Assembly: GCF_001429295.1 (NCBI RefSeq)
Contig: NZ_LMJL01000010.1
Location: 92,708 to 156,707, forward strand
Direction: 5' to 3'
Length of the DNA stretch: 64,000 nucleotides
Origin: Flavobacterium sp. Root935
GTDB taxonomy: Bacteria > Bacteroidota > Bacteroidia > Flavobacteriales > Flavobacteriaceae
Shown piece after piece: positions 26,266-35,988 of the stretch. Position 1 is the first letter of the stretch, and each line of letters starts with the position of its first letter. The position numbers and the translations under genes are program-made. The notes under the pieces were generated by a model. That model was not told the origin of the DNA. It ran no database searches and worked only from the letters and a program-made list of their open reading frames with translations.

Positions 26266-28902
26266 TTATTTAACAAACTCACTTGCCTTAGCCAAAGCCT
26301 CTGCAATTCCATTTGCATTTTTACCTTTTCCAGATGCGAAGAAAGGCTGTCCTCCTCCGTTTCCTTCAATATATTTACCTAATTCTTTGATTACTGCGTT
26401 TGCATTTAAGCTTTTGCTTGCAACCAATTCTTTAGAAATATAGCAATGAATATTTGGCAATCCATCTTCTACAGAAGCTAAAAATACGAATGAATCTGGT
26501 TTTGAACTTCCCAATGCTGAAGCTAAATCTTTTGTAGAAGCCATGCTCAAATCTACTTGTTTAGCTAGGAAATTTACACCGTTAACTTCTTGGAAATCTT
26601 TCTCTAATTCAGATTTTAATGCTCCTACTTTTTCTTTTAATAACTGCTCAACTTGTTTTTTCAATTTCGCATTATCATCTTGTAAAGAAGAAACTGACTT
26701 TAAAATATCCTGTGGATTTTTTAATGTTTCTTTTATTTCAGATAATGTATTTTCCTGATTTTGATAGAAGTCTTTTACTGCATCACCTGTAATTGCTTCA
26801 ATACGACGAATTCCAGCCGCAACCGCACCTTCAGAAATGATTTTGAAATGCCAGATTTCAGCAGTGTTTTTCACGTGAATTCCACCGCAAAGTTCTTTAC
26901 TTTCACCAAACTCAATCATACGAACATTATCGCCGTATTTCTCACCAAATAAAGCCATTGCACCTTTATCCAATGCTTCTTTAATCGGAATGTTTCTGTG
27001 TTCTACCAATTGCAATTGTGCTTCAATTTGTGCATTTACACTTGCTTCAACCTGACGTAATTCTTCATCAGAAACTTTGCTGAAATGAGAAAAGTCAAAA
27101 CGAAGATAATTTGGATTTACCAACGATCCTTTTTGCTCCACATGCGTTCCTAAAATACTTCTCAACGCTAAATGCATTAAATGCGTAGCCGAGTGATTTT
27201 TTGAAGTTGATGTTCTTAAATCAGTATTTACTTTTGCCACAAAACCTGCTTCTACATTTTCTGGAAGCTGTTTTGCAAAATGTAAAATCAGGTTGTTTTC
27301 TTTTTTAGTATCGATGATTTCAATCGTTTCATTTGCAGAAACTAAAGTTCCTTTATCACCAACTTGTCCTCCTCCTTCTGGATAAAAAGGTGTATTATCT
27401 AAAACAATTTGGTACAAAACGCCATCTTTTTTAGAATCAACTTTACGGATTCTTGTAATTTTTACTTCGTTTTCTGTTTTATCATAACCCACAAATGTTT
27501 CTACATTTCCAGGAATTAAAACCTTCCAGTCTTCTGTAGAAACTTCAGAAGCCGCACGAGAGCGTGTTTTTTGCTTTTGTAATTCTACTTCAAATTCTTC
27601 TTCTTTATATGAGAATCCTTTTTCTTTTAGAATTAGAGCTGTCAAATCTTTTGGAAAACCAAATGTATCATACAATTCAAAAACCTTAGCACCAGAAACT
27701 TCTTTTCCTGTAGTTTCTGCTACTACATTTTCTAACAATTGTAATCCTTGATCTAAAGTTCTTAAGAAAGAAGCTTCTTCTTCGCGAATTACATTCGTAA
27801 CCAATTGCTGCTGCGATTTGATTTCTGGGAAAAATTCTCCCATTTGGTTTGCCAGAACTTCTACCAATTTATTGATAAAAGGTTCTTTTGTACCTAAAAA
27901 TGTAAATCCGTAACGAATAGCACGACGCAAAATTCTACGGATTACATAACCTGCTCCTGTGTTTGATGGCAATTGTCCGTCAGCAATTGCAAAAGCAACC
28001 GCACGTACGTGATCTACAACTACACGAATCGCAATGTTTGTTTTATTTTGTTCTTCCGAGATATCTTTTACCTCGTCAGATGTATATTTTAAACCTGTAA
28101 TCTGTTCTACTTTTTCTATAAGAGGTGTAAAAACATCCGTATCATAGTTGGATGTTTTTCCTTGTAAAGCCATACACAAACGTTCAAATCCCATTCCCGT
28201 ATCAACGTGTTGTGCAGGAAGTTTTTCAAGAGATCCGTCAGCTTTACGGTTGAATTCCATGAATACGTTATTCCAGATTTCAACTACTTGCGGGTGATCA
28301 TTATTAACTAAACTTTTTCCTGATACCAAAGCTTTTTCAGATTCTGGACGTAAATCAACGTGAATTTCAGAACAAGGTCCGCATGGTCCTTGATCTCCCA
28401 TTTCCCAGAAATTATCTTTTTTATTTCCAAGGATAATTCTATCCTCGTCAATTAATGTTTTCCAAATATCCCAAGCTTCTTGATCAAAAGGAACATTATC
28501 TTCTTTGCTTCCTTCAAAAACAGAAACATATAAATTTTCTTTTGGAATTTTATACACTTCTGTCAAAAGCTGCCATGCCCAATTGATTGCTTCTTTTTTG
28601 AAATAGTCTCCAAAAGACCAGTTTCCAAGCATCTCAAACATGGTATGGTGATACGTATCAAAACCTACATCTTCCAAATCATTATGCTTTCCTGACACAC
28701 GAAGACATTTTTGCGTATCGGCTATTCTTTTACTTTTTGGAGTTCCATTCCCTAAGAAAAATTCTTTAAACTGGGCCATTCCCGAGTTATTGAACATTAA
28801 GGTTGGATCATCTTTAAGAACGATAGGAGCCGATGGAACGATTAAGTGTCCATTGCTTTTAAAAAAGTCTAAAAATTGTTTACGTACGTCTTGTGATTTC
28901 AT
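26266..28902 (-). CDS. alaS: Alanyl-tRNA synthetase
   Basis: The 878-residue class II synthetase charges tRNA-Ala. The catalytic core occupies roughly the first 350 residues, beginning [18 protein letters not shown] and including [14 protein letters not shown]. The editing domain carries the metal motifs HSATHLMH and CGGIHVKNT. The C-terminal C-Ala/DHHA1 domain ends with [14 protein letters not shown]. The length is normal. It is divergent from the M23 peptidase gene, and its upstream region holds AATTTGATAATGT-type repeats. Confidence 0.97.
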   Translation of the reverse strand: MKSQDVRKQFLDFFKSNGHLIVPSAPIVLKDDPTLMFNNSGMAQFKEFFLGNGTPKSKRIADTQKCLRVSGKHNDLEDVGFDTYHHTMFEMLGNWSFGDYFKKEAINWAWQLLTEVYKIPKENLYVSVFEGSKEDNVPFDQEAWDIWKTLIDEDRIILGNKKDNFWEMGDQGPCGPCSEIHVDLRPESEKALVSGKSLVNNDHPQVVEIWNNVFMEFNRKADGSLEKLPAQHVDTGMGFERLCMALQGKTSNYDTDVFTPLIEKVEQITGLKYTSDEVKDISEEQNKTNIAIRVVVDHVRAVAFAIADGQLPSNTGAGYVIRRILRRAIRYGFTFLGTKEPFINKLVEVLANQMGEFFPEIKSQQQLVTNVIREEEASFLRTLDQGLQLLENVVAETTGKEVSGAKVFELYDTFGFPKDLTALILKEKGFSYKEEEFEVELQKQKTRSRAASEVSTEDWKVLIPGNVETFVGYDKTENEVKITRIRKVDSKKDGVLYQIVLDNTPFYPEGGGQVGDKGTLVSANETIEIIDTKKENNLILHFAKQLPENVEAGFVAKVNTDLRTSTSKNHSATHLMHLALRSILGTHVEQKGSLVNPNYLRFDFSHFSKVSDEELRQVEASVNAQIEAQLQLVEHRNIPIKEALDKGAMALFGEKYGDNVRMIEFGESKELCGGIHVKNTAEIWHFKIISEGAVAAGIRRIEAITGDAVKDFYQNQENTLSEIKETLKNPQDILKSVSSLQDDNAKLKKQVEQLLKEKVGALKSELEKDFQEVNGVNFLAKQVDLSMASTKDLASALGSSKPDSFVFLASVEDGLPNIHCYISKELVASKSLNANAVIKELGKYIEGNGGGQPFFASGKGKNANGIAEALAKASEFVK

Positions 28903-28909
28903 ATTTAAA

Positions 28910-28992
28910 TTAGAAAATGTATCTGTTTACAAATGTGTCAATTGATAATGTGATAATTAGAGAATTTGTCAATTTGATAATGCGTTAATTTT
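28910..28992. repeat. AATGTGTCAATTGATAATG-type dispersed repeat
   Basis: Variants of (AA/AG)AATTTGTCAATTTGATAAT are repeated in tandem here. The same words occur at 361-395 and 1630-1665. It lies in the divergent alaS/M23 promoter region. Confidence 0.55.
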
Positions 28993-29180
28993 AAAATCGA
29001 AAACTAAAAACTTATGTTTTACAACAATAAATTCCCTATTTTGCGCATTATATAATTATGTAATTCCCCCAAATTATAAATTATTTTGTTCTTGTAAAAA
29101 AGCGGTCAACAACTGAAACATTTATCTGTTTTGTTCGTCTAACTTATTTTACGAGCTGCAAAAATAGCGTATTTTAAAAT

Positions 29181-30158
29181 ATGGCGAAAGTAAAATATTA
29201 TTACGACTCAGAAAATCTGGCTTATACGAAAATAAAAACCAGAAAAAGAATTAAAATCGGTTACGCATTACTGTTTTTATTGGCTTCGGCACTGTTTGGC
29301 TTTTTAGTTTTTGTTCTTTTAATTAATACTCCCTATTTTGAAACTCCAAAAGATCGTTTACAGGCACGTGAAATTGAAAATTTAAAATTACAGTATTCGA
29401 TTTTGAATAAAAAACTAGACGAAATTGACGAAGCTGCAGACGCATTAGAAGAACGAGACAATAATATTTATAGAGTTTATTTTAATAAAGCTGAAATTCC
29501 AGATTCTATTAGAAAAGCAGGTTTTAGAAATCCTGAAAGATACAAAGCTTTAGAAGGTTATAATAATTCGCAGTTGGTTACAAACACCACTAAAAGAGTA
29601 GATAAACTTTCTAAACAATTGGCAATTCAATCTCAATCTTTGGACGAAATATTGAAATTAGCGGGTGCAAAAGAAAATTTACTATTAGCAATTCCAGCGA
29701 TTCAGCCCGTTCAAAATGAAAATTTAAAACGTGTTGCTTCTGGTTTTGGATATAGAATTGATCCTTTCACGAAAGTGCGAAAAATGCACAACGGAATGGA
29801 TTTTACTGCCAACACTGGAGCACCTGTTTATGCCACTGGTGATGGCGTTGTAGCAAGAGCTGACAACACAGCGTCAGGCTTTGGGAACCATGTTGTGATC
29901 AGGCACGGTTTTGGATATGAGAGTTTATACGCGCATTTAAGCAAATACAACTGCAGACCCGGACAACATGTCAAACGCGGAGATGTAATTGGTTATGTTG
30001 GAAGCACAGGAAGATCTGAAGGACCTCATTGTCATTACGAGGTTCATAAAGATGGAAAAGTGGTAAATCCATTAAATTTTTACTACGGAAATATTTCTGC
30101 GGCAGAATATGTAGCAATTTCGCAAATGGCCAACCAAGAAAACCAATCATTAGATTAA
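29181..30158 (+). CDS. M23 (LytM-type) metallopeptidase, membrane-anchored
   Basis: The 325-residue product has one membrane segment (about 27-49), a charged coiled-coil region (about 60-95 and 135-160) and a C-terminal LytM domain. Zinc ligands are His203 and Asp207 in HNGMD and His285 in HCH; His252 in YAHLS is the catalytic helper. A complete set of residues suggests an active peptidoglycan endopeptidase working in the periplasm. It stands 48 bases before the merR gene. Cell-division or elongation-associated hydrolysis is plausible but not shown. Confidence 0.9.
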   Translation: MAKVKYYYDSENLAYTKIKTRKRIKIGYALLFLLASALFGFLVFVLLINTPYFETPKDRLQAREIENLKLQYSILNKKLDEIDEAADALEERDNNIYRVYFNKAEIPDSIRKAGFRNPERYKALEGYNNSQLVTNTTKRVDKLSKQLAIQSQSLDEILKLAGAKENLLLAIPAIQPVQNENLKRVASGFGYRIDPFTKVRKMHNGMDFTANTGAPVYATGDGVVARADNTASGFGNHVVIRHGFGYESLYAHLSKYNCRPGQHVKRGDVIGYVGSTGRSEGPHCHYEVHKDGKVVNPLNFYYGNISAAEYVAISQMANQENQSLD

Positions 30159-30174
30159 TATCACGAAAAAATAG

Positions 30175-30182
30175 TATTTTTG
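30175..30182 (+). promoter_or_regulatory. -7 promoter box TATTTTTG for the MerR gene
   Basis: This exact TAnnTTTG match 25 bases before the start codon gives the regulator its own promoter after the peptidase gene. Confidence 0.55.
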
Positions 30183-30206
30183 AAATAAAATAGAAAAAAA
30201 CGAATC

Positions 30207-30539
30207 ATGCATATTGAACTTTCTAAAGATAAAAGATATTACAGTATTGGCGAGGTTGCCAAGGCTTTTAATGTCAATGCTTCTTTGATACGATTTTGGG
30301 ACAGTGAATTTGATATCCTGAAACCTAAAAAAAATGCAAAAGGAAACAGAATGTTCACTCCAGACGATGTTACAAATCTTCAATTAATTTACCACTTGGT
30401 CAAAGAAAGAGGTTTTACTCTTGAGGGCGCCAAAATACATTTAAAAGAGGGACAGAAGAAAACATTAGATAAATTCGAAATAATACGTAAATTAGAGTCC
30501 ATAAAAACACAATTGAACGACATCAAAAACGAATTGTAA
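30207..30539 (+). CDS. MerR-family transcriptional regulator
   Basis: The 110-residue protein is a minimal MerR-type regulator. The winged helix starts YYSIGEVAKAFNVNASLIRFW (about 13-33), followed by NRMFTPDDV and a helical stretch to the end that may dimerise. There is no effector domain or Cys-rich metal site, so the signal is unknown. It lies between the M23 peptidase and lemA on the same strand and may regulate its neighbours. Confidence 0.85.
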   Translation: MHIELSKDKRYYSIGEVAKAFNVNASLIRFWDSEFDILKPKKNAKGNRMFTPDDVTNLQLIYHLVKERGFTLEGAKIHLKEGQKKTLDKFEIIRKLESIKTQLNDIKNEL

Positions 30540-30573
30540 TTAAAAATAGATATAAACATAAATCAAAACAAAC

Positions 30574-31158
30574 ATGAAAAAGTGGTTAATCCCTGTAGGA
30601 ATTATTGTAGCACTTATTGCTATTATCGCATTTTGGTCGATTGGTATTAAAAATACTGCTTTACAACACAGTCAAGCCGTAAATAAAGAATGGGGAAATG
30701 TTCAAACGGCTTACCAAAGACGTAATGATCTTATCGGGAACTTAGTAAACACTGTAAAAGGTGCCGCTGATTTTGAAAAAGGAACTTTAACAGCAGTAAT
30801 CGAAGCTCGTGCAAAAGCTACTTCAGTAACAATTGATCCAAGTAATGTAACTGCTGAGCAATTAAAAGAATTTAATCAAGCTCAAAGCGGTGTAAGTTCA
30901 TCATTATCAAGATTATTGGTTTCTGTTGAGCAATATCCAACTTTAAAAGCAAACGAAAATTTCTTAAAATTACAAGACGAATTAGCAAGTACTGAGAACC
31001 AGATTTTAACTGCTCGAACTCGTTTTAATGAAGCTGTACAAGTTTACAACGGTTATGTTTTAAAAATTCCAAACAACTGGTTCTTGAGCGAATACAAAGA
31101 AAAACCTTATTTCGAAGCTTCTACGGGAGCAGACAAACCTGTTGAAGTAAAATTCTAA
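30574..31158 (+). CDS. lemA: LemA family protein
   Basis: The 194-residue protein has an N-terminal membrane segment (about 5-23) and a helical LemA domain with NKEWGNVQTAYQRRNDLIGNLV, ANENFLKLQDELASTENQI and ARTRFNEAVQVYN. LemA proteins are coiled helical bundles anchored in the membrane. Their genes often sit beside TPM-domain genes, as here with two TPM genes directly downstream. The biochemical role is not settled. The three genes probably form one operon. Confidence 0.93.
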   Translation: MKKWLIPVGIIVALIAIIAFWSIGIKNTALQHSQAVNKEWGNVQTAYQRRNDLIGNLVNTVKGAADFEKGTLTAVIEARAKATSVTIDPSNVTAEQLKEFNQAQSGVSSSLSRLLVSVEQYPTLKANENFLKLQDELASTENQILTARTRFNEAVQVYNGYVLKIPNNWFLSEYKEKPYFEASTGADKPVEVKF

Positions 31159-31182
31159 AAGATTAGAATAATATAAAATCTA

Positions 31183-31216
31183 TCCCGTCCCGAGGTTTCG
31201 GGATCGGGACTAAACT
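31183..31216. repeat. CCCGAGGTTTCGGGATCGGGAC-type palindromic repeat
   Basis: TCCCGTCCCGAGGTTTCGGG and the following ATCGGGAC overlap as two nested palindromes. A related TCCCGAAGTCTCGGGA is at 32541-32556. Confidence 0.5.
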
Positions 31217-31228
31217 CTAAAATTAGTC

Positions 31229-31666
31229 ATGTCAAAAGTAGAAGATTTTTTAACCAAAGAAGAAGAACAAGAGATTGTTGAAGCTATTCGTATGGCAGAA
31301 AACAATACTTCTGGCGAAATTAGGGTGCATATAGAAAAAACAACTTCTAAAGCTCATTTTGACAGAGCTTTAGAAGTTTTTCATGAATTGCGAATGGATG
31401 AAACGAAATTGAAAAATGGCGTTCTACTCTATCTTGCAGTTGAAGATAAAAACTTCGTAATCTGCGGCGACAAAGGAATTAATGATGTAGTAGCTGATGA
31501 TTTTTGGGATTGCACCAAAGATGTTATGACAAGCCATTTTAAATCTGGAAATTTTAAGCAGGGAATTGTCGATGGTATTTTAAATGCCGGAGAACAACTC
31601 AAAAAATATTTTCCATCTTTGGAAGATGACACAAACGAATTATCTAACGAAATCTCAAAAGGATAA
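31229..31666 (+). CDS. TPM-domain protein (soluble)
   Basis: The 145-residue protein is a single TPM domain with EIVEAIRMAENNTSGEIRVHIE, LRMDETKLKNGVLLYLAVED and FVICGDKGINDVV. It has no signal peptide or membrane segment, so it is probably cytoplasmic or loosely membrane-associated. It ends one base before the start codon of the next TPM gene, so translation is likely coupled. TPM domains carry metal-dependent phosphatase activity in some plant homologues; activity in bacteria is uncertain. Confidence 0.85.
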   Translation: MSKVEDFLTKEEEQEIVEAIRMAENNTSGEIRVHIEKTTSKAHFDRALEVFHELRMDETKLKNGVLLYLAVEDKNFVICGDKGINDVVADDFWDCTKDVMTSHFKSGNFKQGIVDGILNAGEQLKKYFPSLEDDTNELSNEISKG

Positions 31667-32509
31667 ATGATGAAAAATTCCAAAAATAAAATCTCAAATT
31701 CCAATAGAATTTTTCAGTTTACTCTTTTGTTTATATCGTTTTTAACCTGTAATATCATTTTTGCACAATTTGAGATTCCAGAAAAACCTAGTTTTCAAAC
31801 TTCTGTTTACGATTACGCTAATGTTTTAAGTTCTACTGAAAAAGCACAGTTAGAAGAAAAACTTATTCGCTATTCTGATTCTACGACAACGCAGATTGTA
31901 GTGATTACCATTGAAAGTTTAAAAGGCGAAGATGTAAGTCAGCTGGCAACAAAATGGGGACAGACTTGGGGAATTGGAGGAACAAAACAAGATGATAATG
32001 GTGTTGTAATTCTATTAGCTAAAAATGAAAAAAAGATAGCTATTAATCCAGGATACGGACTTGAAGATCGTTTAACAGCTGGAATTGGCGGAACGATAAT
32101 TCGAAATATAATTATACCCGAATTTAAGGCTGGAAGCTTTTACAATGGTCTTGATAAAGGTACTGATGCAATCATAGATGTTTTTAAAGGAAAATTTAAA
32201 GGCGAACGCAAACAAACCAAAGGCAAAGATTTTCCAATTTTTCCTTTTATTGTTATCGTCGTAATTGTACTAATTTTACTTGCCCGCAATAAAAGAGGCG
32301 GCGGAGGAAATTCTGGCAATAATGGCGGTGGCGGCCCTAGCCTACTCGATGTTATTATTCTGAGCAATCTTGGAAGAAGCGGCGGAGGTGGATTTGGAGG
32401 CTTCGGCGGCGGATCCTCTGGTGGTGGTTTTGGCGGCGGAGGCGGAGGTTTCGGCGGTGGATTTGGCGGTGGAGGTTTCTCTGGCGGTGGTTCTAGCGGT
32501 GGCTGGTAA
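31667..32509 (+). CDS. Exported TPM-domain protein with glycine-rich tail
   Basis: The 280-residue product has a signal sequence ending near IIFAQ and a TPM domain beginning VYDYANVLSSTEKAQLEEKL. It contains TQIVVITIESL and GVVILLAKNEKKIAINPGYG. One membrane helix (about 188-204, FPFIVIVVIVLILLA) follows, and then a tail composed almost only of Gly, Ser and Phe ending in GGW. The TPM domain would lie in the periplasm and the tail on the other side. It pairs with the soluble TPM protein and LemA upstream. A second ATG directly follows the first. Confidence 0.88.
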   Translation: MMKNSKNKISNSNRIFQFTLLFISFLTCNIIFAQFEIPEKPSFQTSVYDYANVLSSTEKAQLEEKLIRYSDSTTTQIVVITIESLKGEDVSQLATKWGQTWGIGGTKQDDNGVVILLAKNEKKIAINPGYGLEDRLTAGIGGTIIRNIIIPEFKAGSFYNGLDKGTDAIIDVFKGKFKGERKQTKGKDFPIFPFIVIVVIVLILLARNKRGGGGNSGNNGGGGPSLLDVIILSNLGRSGGGGFGGFGGGSSGGGFGGGGGGFGGGFGGGGFSGGGSSGGW

Positions 32510-32613
32510 ACTTACTTTTTTTCAAGTTTTTTTGGTTTCTCCCGAAGTCTCGGGATCAAGTTTAGGTTTCAAGGTTAAAAAATCTTATTTTTACAATTTA
32601 CAATTTAATATAG

Positions 32614-33027
32614 ATGTTATCACATAAAGCAAAATACGCCCTTAAAGCATTACTTTATTTAGCAGAACAAGACGAAAATCACATTTCTAGAACTGTAGAA
32701 ATTGCTGATGGCGCCAATATTCCTAAAAAGTTTTTAGAACAAATTTTATTAGATTTAAAACGAGGACGTTTTGTGAGCAGTAAGCAGGGAAAATTTGGCG
32801 GATATTATCTAATAAAATCAAAAAATGACATCACTCTGGCAGAAATTCACCGATTATTTGACGGTGCAATTGCACTTTTGCCATGTGCTTCTTTAAATTT
32901 TTACGAGCCTTGTTCTGATTGTAAAACCGAGTCTGAATGCAGTCTGCGTCATGGTTTAATGCTAATTAGAGACAAAACTTTAAAGGCTATGGAAGGTATC
33001 ACAATCGCTTCATTGGTAAATAAATAA
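32614..33027 (+). CDS. Rrf2-family transcriptional regulator with four-cysteine loop
   Basis: The 137-residue regulator has the Rrf2 winged helix, with YALKALLYLAEQ, IPKKFLEQILLDLKRGRFV and SKQGKFGGYYLIK. Its C-terminal region carries Cys91, Cys100, Cys103 and Cys109, a set that could hold an iron-sulfur cluster as in IscR/NsrR, though the spacing differs. Rrf2 proteins sense Fe-S status, NO or cysteine supply. An imperfect palindrome AATTCCTA-N9-TAGAATT (33041-33064) sits over the promoter of the downstream TonB receptor unit and is a likely operator. Confidence 0.88.
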   Translation: MLSHKAKYALKALLYLAEQDENHISRTVEIADGANIPKKFLEQILLDLKRGRFVSSKQGKFGGYYLIKSKNDITLAEIHRLFDGAIALLPCASLNFYEPCSDCKTESECSLRHGLMLIRDKTLKAMEGITIASLVNK

Positions 33028-33040
33028 AAAAATATTTTTT

Positions 33041-33064
33041 AATTCCTAGTAAATCGATAGAATT
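33041..33064 (+). promoter_or_regulatory. Putative Rrf2 operator palindrome
   Basis: AATTCCTA and TAGAATT are inverted halves (one base missing on the right) separated by nine bases. The centre is about 25 bases upstream of the -7 box at 33071-33078, a position where binding would block the promoter. The assignment to the adjacent regulator is inference. Confidence 0.5.
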
Positions 33065-33070
33065 AATATT

Positions 33071-33078
33071 TATATTTG
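33071..33078 (+). promoter_or_regulatory. -7 promoter box TATATTTG for the short ORF/TonB receptor transcript
   Basis: This is an exact TAnnTTTG match. It predicts a start near 33085, 33 bases before the short ORF. Confidence 0.65.
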
Positions 33079-33117
33079 CAGAAAATAATTAACTAATCAT
33101 TTACTAAATTTTAACTC

Positions 33118-33225
33118 ATGAAAGTACATTCTAGTCAATCAGGTGTAACAAAACTTTTGCAAAACAAACCAAAAAGACTTTCAGCCTCTACTGAGAGCAA
33201 TTCATTTATAATGTGTATGTGTTGA
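33118..33225 (+). CDS. 35-residue upstream ORF ending in Met-Cys-Met-Cys
   Basis: The ORF starts at an ATG after ACTAAATTTTAACTC and encodes MKVHSSQSGVTKLLQNKPKR followed by 15 residues ending SFIMCMC, then TGA. It lies between a good promoter and the TonB receptor start, 52 bases downstream. The concentration of Cys and Met codons immediately before the stop resembles amino-acid-sensing leader peptides, and the regulator next door is of a sulfur/Fe-S-linked family. A role in sensing sulfur amino acids is inferred. No terminator hairpin follows, so control might act on translation. Confidence 0.55.
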   Translation: MKVHSSQSGVTKLLQNKPKRLSASTESNSFIMCMC

Positions 33226-33277
33226 TTTAAAAAAAATTTATTTTAAATTCTACTAATCACATATACTTAATATAAAA

Positions 33278-35824
33278 ATGAAAACATCTATAAAAAATAT
33301 CTTTACATTATTATTATTTTTAACCTTCTCTATTTCATTTGCACAAAACATTGAAGGTGTAGTTACAACAAGTGAAAACATTCCTTTAGAAGCGGTAAAC
33401 GTGGTAATTAAAGGAACTACTCATAGCGCTATAACAGACAACAGCGGTAAATTTATCATTGACTCACAAGGCAGATTACCATTGACTCTTTTGATTCAAT
33501 ATGTTGGATATAAAACAACTGAAATTGAATTAAGTGCCATTCCAGCAAATCCAATTCAGGTTGCTCTTAAAGAAGAAAACGAACTTGTTGAAGTTGTAGT
33601 TTCTTCAAGACGTCGTATCGAAAAAGTTCAAGATGTGCCAATTGCGATTTCTGTAATTACAGGAAAACAAGCAGAACAAACTGGGGCATTTAACGTGAAC
33701 CGTATTAAAGAATTGGTTCCTTCTGTTCAGCTTTACTCTTCAAACCCGAGAAATACGGGTATCAACATTAGAAGTTTAGGTTCTCCATTCGGATTGACAA
33801 ATGATGGTATCGATCCAGGTGTTGGTTTTTATGTTGACGGTGTTTATTATGCACGTCCGGCCGCTACAACACTTGATTTTATTGATGTGGAGCAAATTGA
33901 GGTTTTACGTGGACCACAAGGTTCATTATTTGGAAAAAACACAACTTCGGGGGCTTTCAATATTACAACTCGTAAACCAAGTTTTACTTCTGGCGCTGAC
34001 TTTGAAGTGAGTTACGGAAATTACAATTTCTTACAGGCGAAAGCTTCTCTTACTGGAGCTTTGGGTAAAAAAGTCGCAGGTAGAATATCTTTCTCTGGTA
34101 CGCAGCGAGATGGTCTAGTTGATAACATTGTAACTGGAAGACCTACAAATACTTTAAACAATCAAGGAATTAGAGGTCAATTACTTTGGACTCCAACAGT
34201 AAATACGAATGTTATATTTGCTGCCGATATTACAACACAGCGTCCTGACGGATATGCTCAGGTTGTTGCAGGTGTAGCTCCAACGCAAAGAGCAGCATAC
34301 CGCCAATTTGATGCTATTATTAAAGATTTGAATTACCAATTGCCAAGTCTTAATGCTTTTGATCGTAAAATTGATCAAGATACACCTTGGCGCTCTAATC
34401 AAGATATGGGAGGTTTCTCTTTAAATATTGATACAAAAATTGGAGGCGGAACTCTTACTTCAACAACTGCATGGCGTTTTTGGAACTGGGACCCTTCAAA
34501 TGATAGAGACTTTACAGGATTACAAGTTTTGGCAAAATCTCAAAATCCTACAAGACAAACTCAAATTACACAGGAAGTTCGTTACGCAGGACAGTTAACT
34601 TCTAAAATCAGCGGTGTTGCTGGAGTATTCTTTATTGACCAAACTTCGCAAACTGATGGTACTGAAGAATCTGGAAATGCACAATGGAGATTTGCTCAAA
34701 GTTCAACTAGTTCTTTATGGAAAACCCCAGGTCTTTTTGAAGGATATGGAATTAAAACCGATGCAAATATTAGAGCTTCTAGTGCAGCTGTATTTGGCCA
34801 AATTGACTGGGCTATTACTGATTTTCTTCATGTCTTACCAGGTTTACGTTATAACTTCGATAAAAAAGATGCTCATTATGCCCGTACAACTTATGGAGGT
34901 TTACAAACAACAGATCCTGCTTTACTTGCTTTGAAAAAACAAGTATATTCTGATCAGGCATTTGATTCTGCTATTGACAATACCGATTTTTCTGGAAACA
35001 TAACAGTTACTTTAAAAGCTTCAGACAAAATTAATGCATACGGAACTTTCGCAAAAAGTTACAAACCAGTAGGCGTAAACGTTGCTGGACTTCCAACTGA
35101 TTCTAAAGGTAATCCGTTATTAGAACTTGCGGTTATTAAACCTGAAAAAGTATATCATTATGAAGTTGGAGTAAAAACTTCACCATTCAGAAATTCCATT
35201 TTCAATTTAGCTTTCTTTAAAACAGATATTAAAGATTTCCAAACAAACGTTCAGGCTGCAGAATTAGGTGTTAATCGTGGATACCTTGCAAATGCTGACA
35301 AAGTACGCGTACAAGGTGTTGAATTAGATGCTAGTTTTGTTATAAATCAGCATTTAACTATTAATGGTGCTGCCACTTATACAGATGGTACGTATGTAAA
35401 ATTTACAAATGCACCTCTTCCGTTAGAAGAAACTGGAGCTCCAGTATCTTTTAAAGATGTTTCTGGCACTAATTTACCAGGTGCTTCAAGATGGGCAGGA
35501 TCTTTAGGAGGTGAACTTTCTGACAATGCAAGATTCTTCGGAAATGCTGGAAAAATTTTCCTAGCTGTTGATTCTTACGCTCGTTCTGAATTTTCTTCAA
35601 GCCCTTCGGCTTCAAAATATTTAGTTGTTCCAGGATATGCGATTTTCAATGCCCGTTTAGGTTTCCGTGCAGGACAAGGTTTATCTGTTCACTTTTGGGG
35701 ACGCAACCTTTTAAATAAAGATTACTACGAGCAATTATTACCGGCCGGTGGTAACGCTGGACAATATGCTGGAGTATTAGGTGATCAAAGAACTTATGGG
35801 GTTACATTGAAGTACTCACTATAA
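33278..35824 (+). CDS. TonB-dependent outer membrane receptor
   Basis: The 848-residue product has a signal peptide ending SFAQ and a CarboxypepD_reg-like domain (about 25-105: IEGVVTTSENIPLEAVNVVI). A plug follows (about 115-225, with QDVPIAISVITGKQAEQTG and VDVEQIEVLRGPQGSLFGKN-like text). The 22-strand barrel ends RTYGVTLKYSL. It imports a ligand using TonB energy. Plug and barrel resemble the proteobacterial-style receptors (LFGKNTTSGAFNITTRKP) more than SusC, and there is no SusD beside it. The Rrf2 regulator and Cys-ending ORF upstream hint at a sulfur- or iron-related substrate. Confidence 0.92.
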   Translation: MKTSIKNIFTLLLFLTFSISFAQNIEGVVTTSENIPLEAVNVVIKGTTHSAITDNSGKFIIDSQGRLPLTLLIQYVGYKTTEIELSAIPANPIQVALKEENELVEVVVSSRRRIEKVQDVPIAISVITGKQAEQTGAFNVNRIKELVPSVQLYSSNPRNTGINIRSLGSPFGLTNDGIDPGVGFYVDGVYYARPAATTLDFIDVEQIEVLRGPQGSLFGKNTTSGAFNITTRKPSFTSGADFEVSYGNYNFLQAKASLTGALGKKVAGRISFSGTQRDGLVDNIVTGRPTNTLNNQGIRGQLLWTPTVNTNVIFAADITTQRPDGYAQVVAGVAPTQRAAYRQFDAIIKDLNYQLPSLNAFDRKIDQDTPWRSNQDMGGFSLNIDTKIGGGTLTSTTAWRFWNWDPSNDRDFTGLQVLAKSQNPTRQTQITQEVRYAGQLTSKISGVAGVFFIDQTSQTDGTEESGNAQWRFAQSSTSSLWKTPGLFEGYGIKTDANIRASSAAVFGQIDWAITDFLHVLPGLRYNFDKKDAHYARTTYGGLQTTDPALLALKKQVYSDQAFDSAIDNTDFSGNITVTLKASDKINAYGTFAKSYKPVGVNVAGLPTDSKGNPLLELAVIKPEKVYHYEVGVKTSPFRNSIFNLAFFKTDIKDFQTNVQAAELGVNRGYLANADKVRVQGVELDASFVINQHLTINGAATYTDGTYVKFTNAPLPLEETGAPVSFKDVSGTNLPGASRWAGSLGGELSDNARFFGNAGKIFLAVDSYARSEFSSSPSASKYLVVPGYAIFNARLGFRAGQGLSVHFWGRNLLNKDYYEQLLPAGGNAGQYAGVLGDQRTYGVTLKYSL

Positions 35825-35849
35825 GGTTAGAGTTAATTAGTTTAGTATT

Positions 35850-35888
35850 AAAACCGAGATCTATTTAAAAATATATCTCGGTTTTTTT
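35850..35888 (+). terminator. Terminator of the TonB receptor gene
   Basis: The stem AAAACCGAGAT / ATCTCGGTTTT is followed by T-rich sequence. Confidence 0.85.
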
Positions 35889-35961
35889 ATTGTACGAGAT
35901 TGAAATCACAAATTACTATTTAAAGCAAATTTTATTCTTCTTCAATCAATCTTCGTTTGTA

Positions 35962-35969
35962 TATATTCG
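35962..35969 (+). promoter_or_regulatory. Variant -7 box TATATTCG
   Basis: This TAnnTTCG variant lies 19 bases before the DUF2490 start, giving a very short leader. It indicates separate transcription from the receptor, which has its own terminator. Confidence 0.45.
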
Positions 35970-35988
35970 CAGCCTGAATGTATATTGA

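Noticed and set aside
32140..32627. Pro-rich and Ala/Val-rich open frames over the Gly-rich tail of the TPM protein
   Set aside because: They are mirror and shifted readings of GGN repeats; the TPM frame has the domain, signal peptide and operon context.
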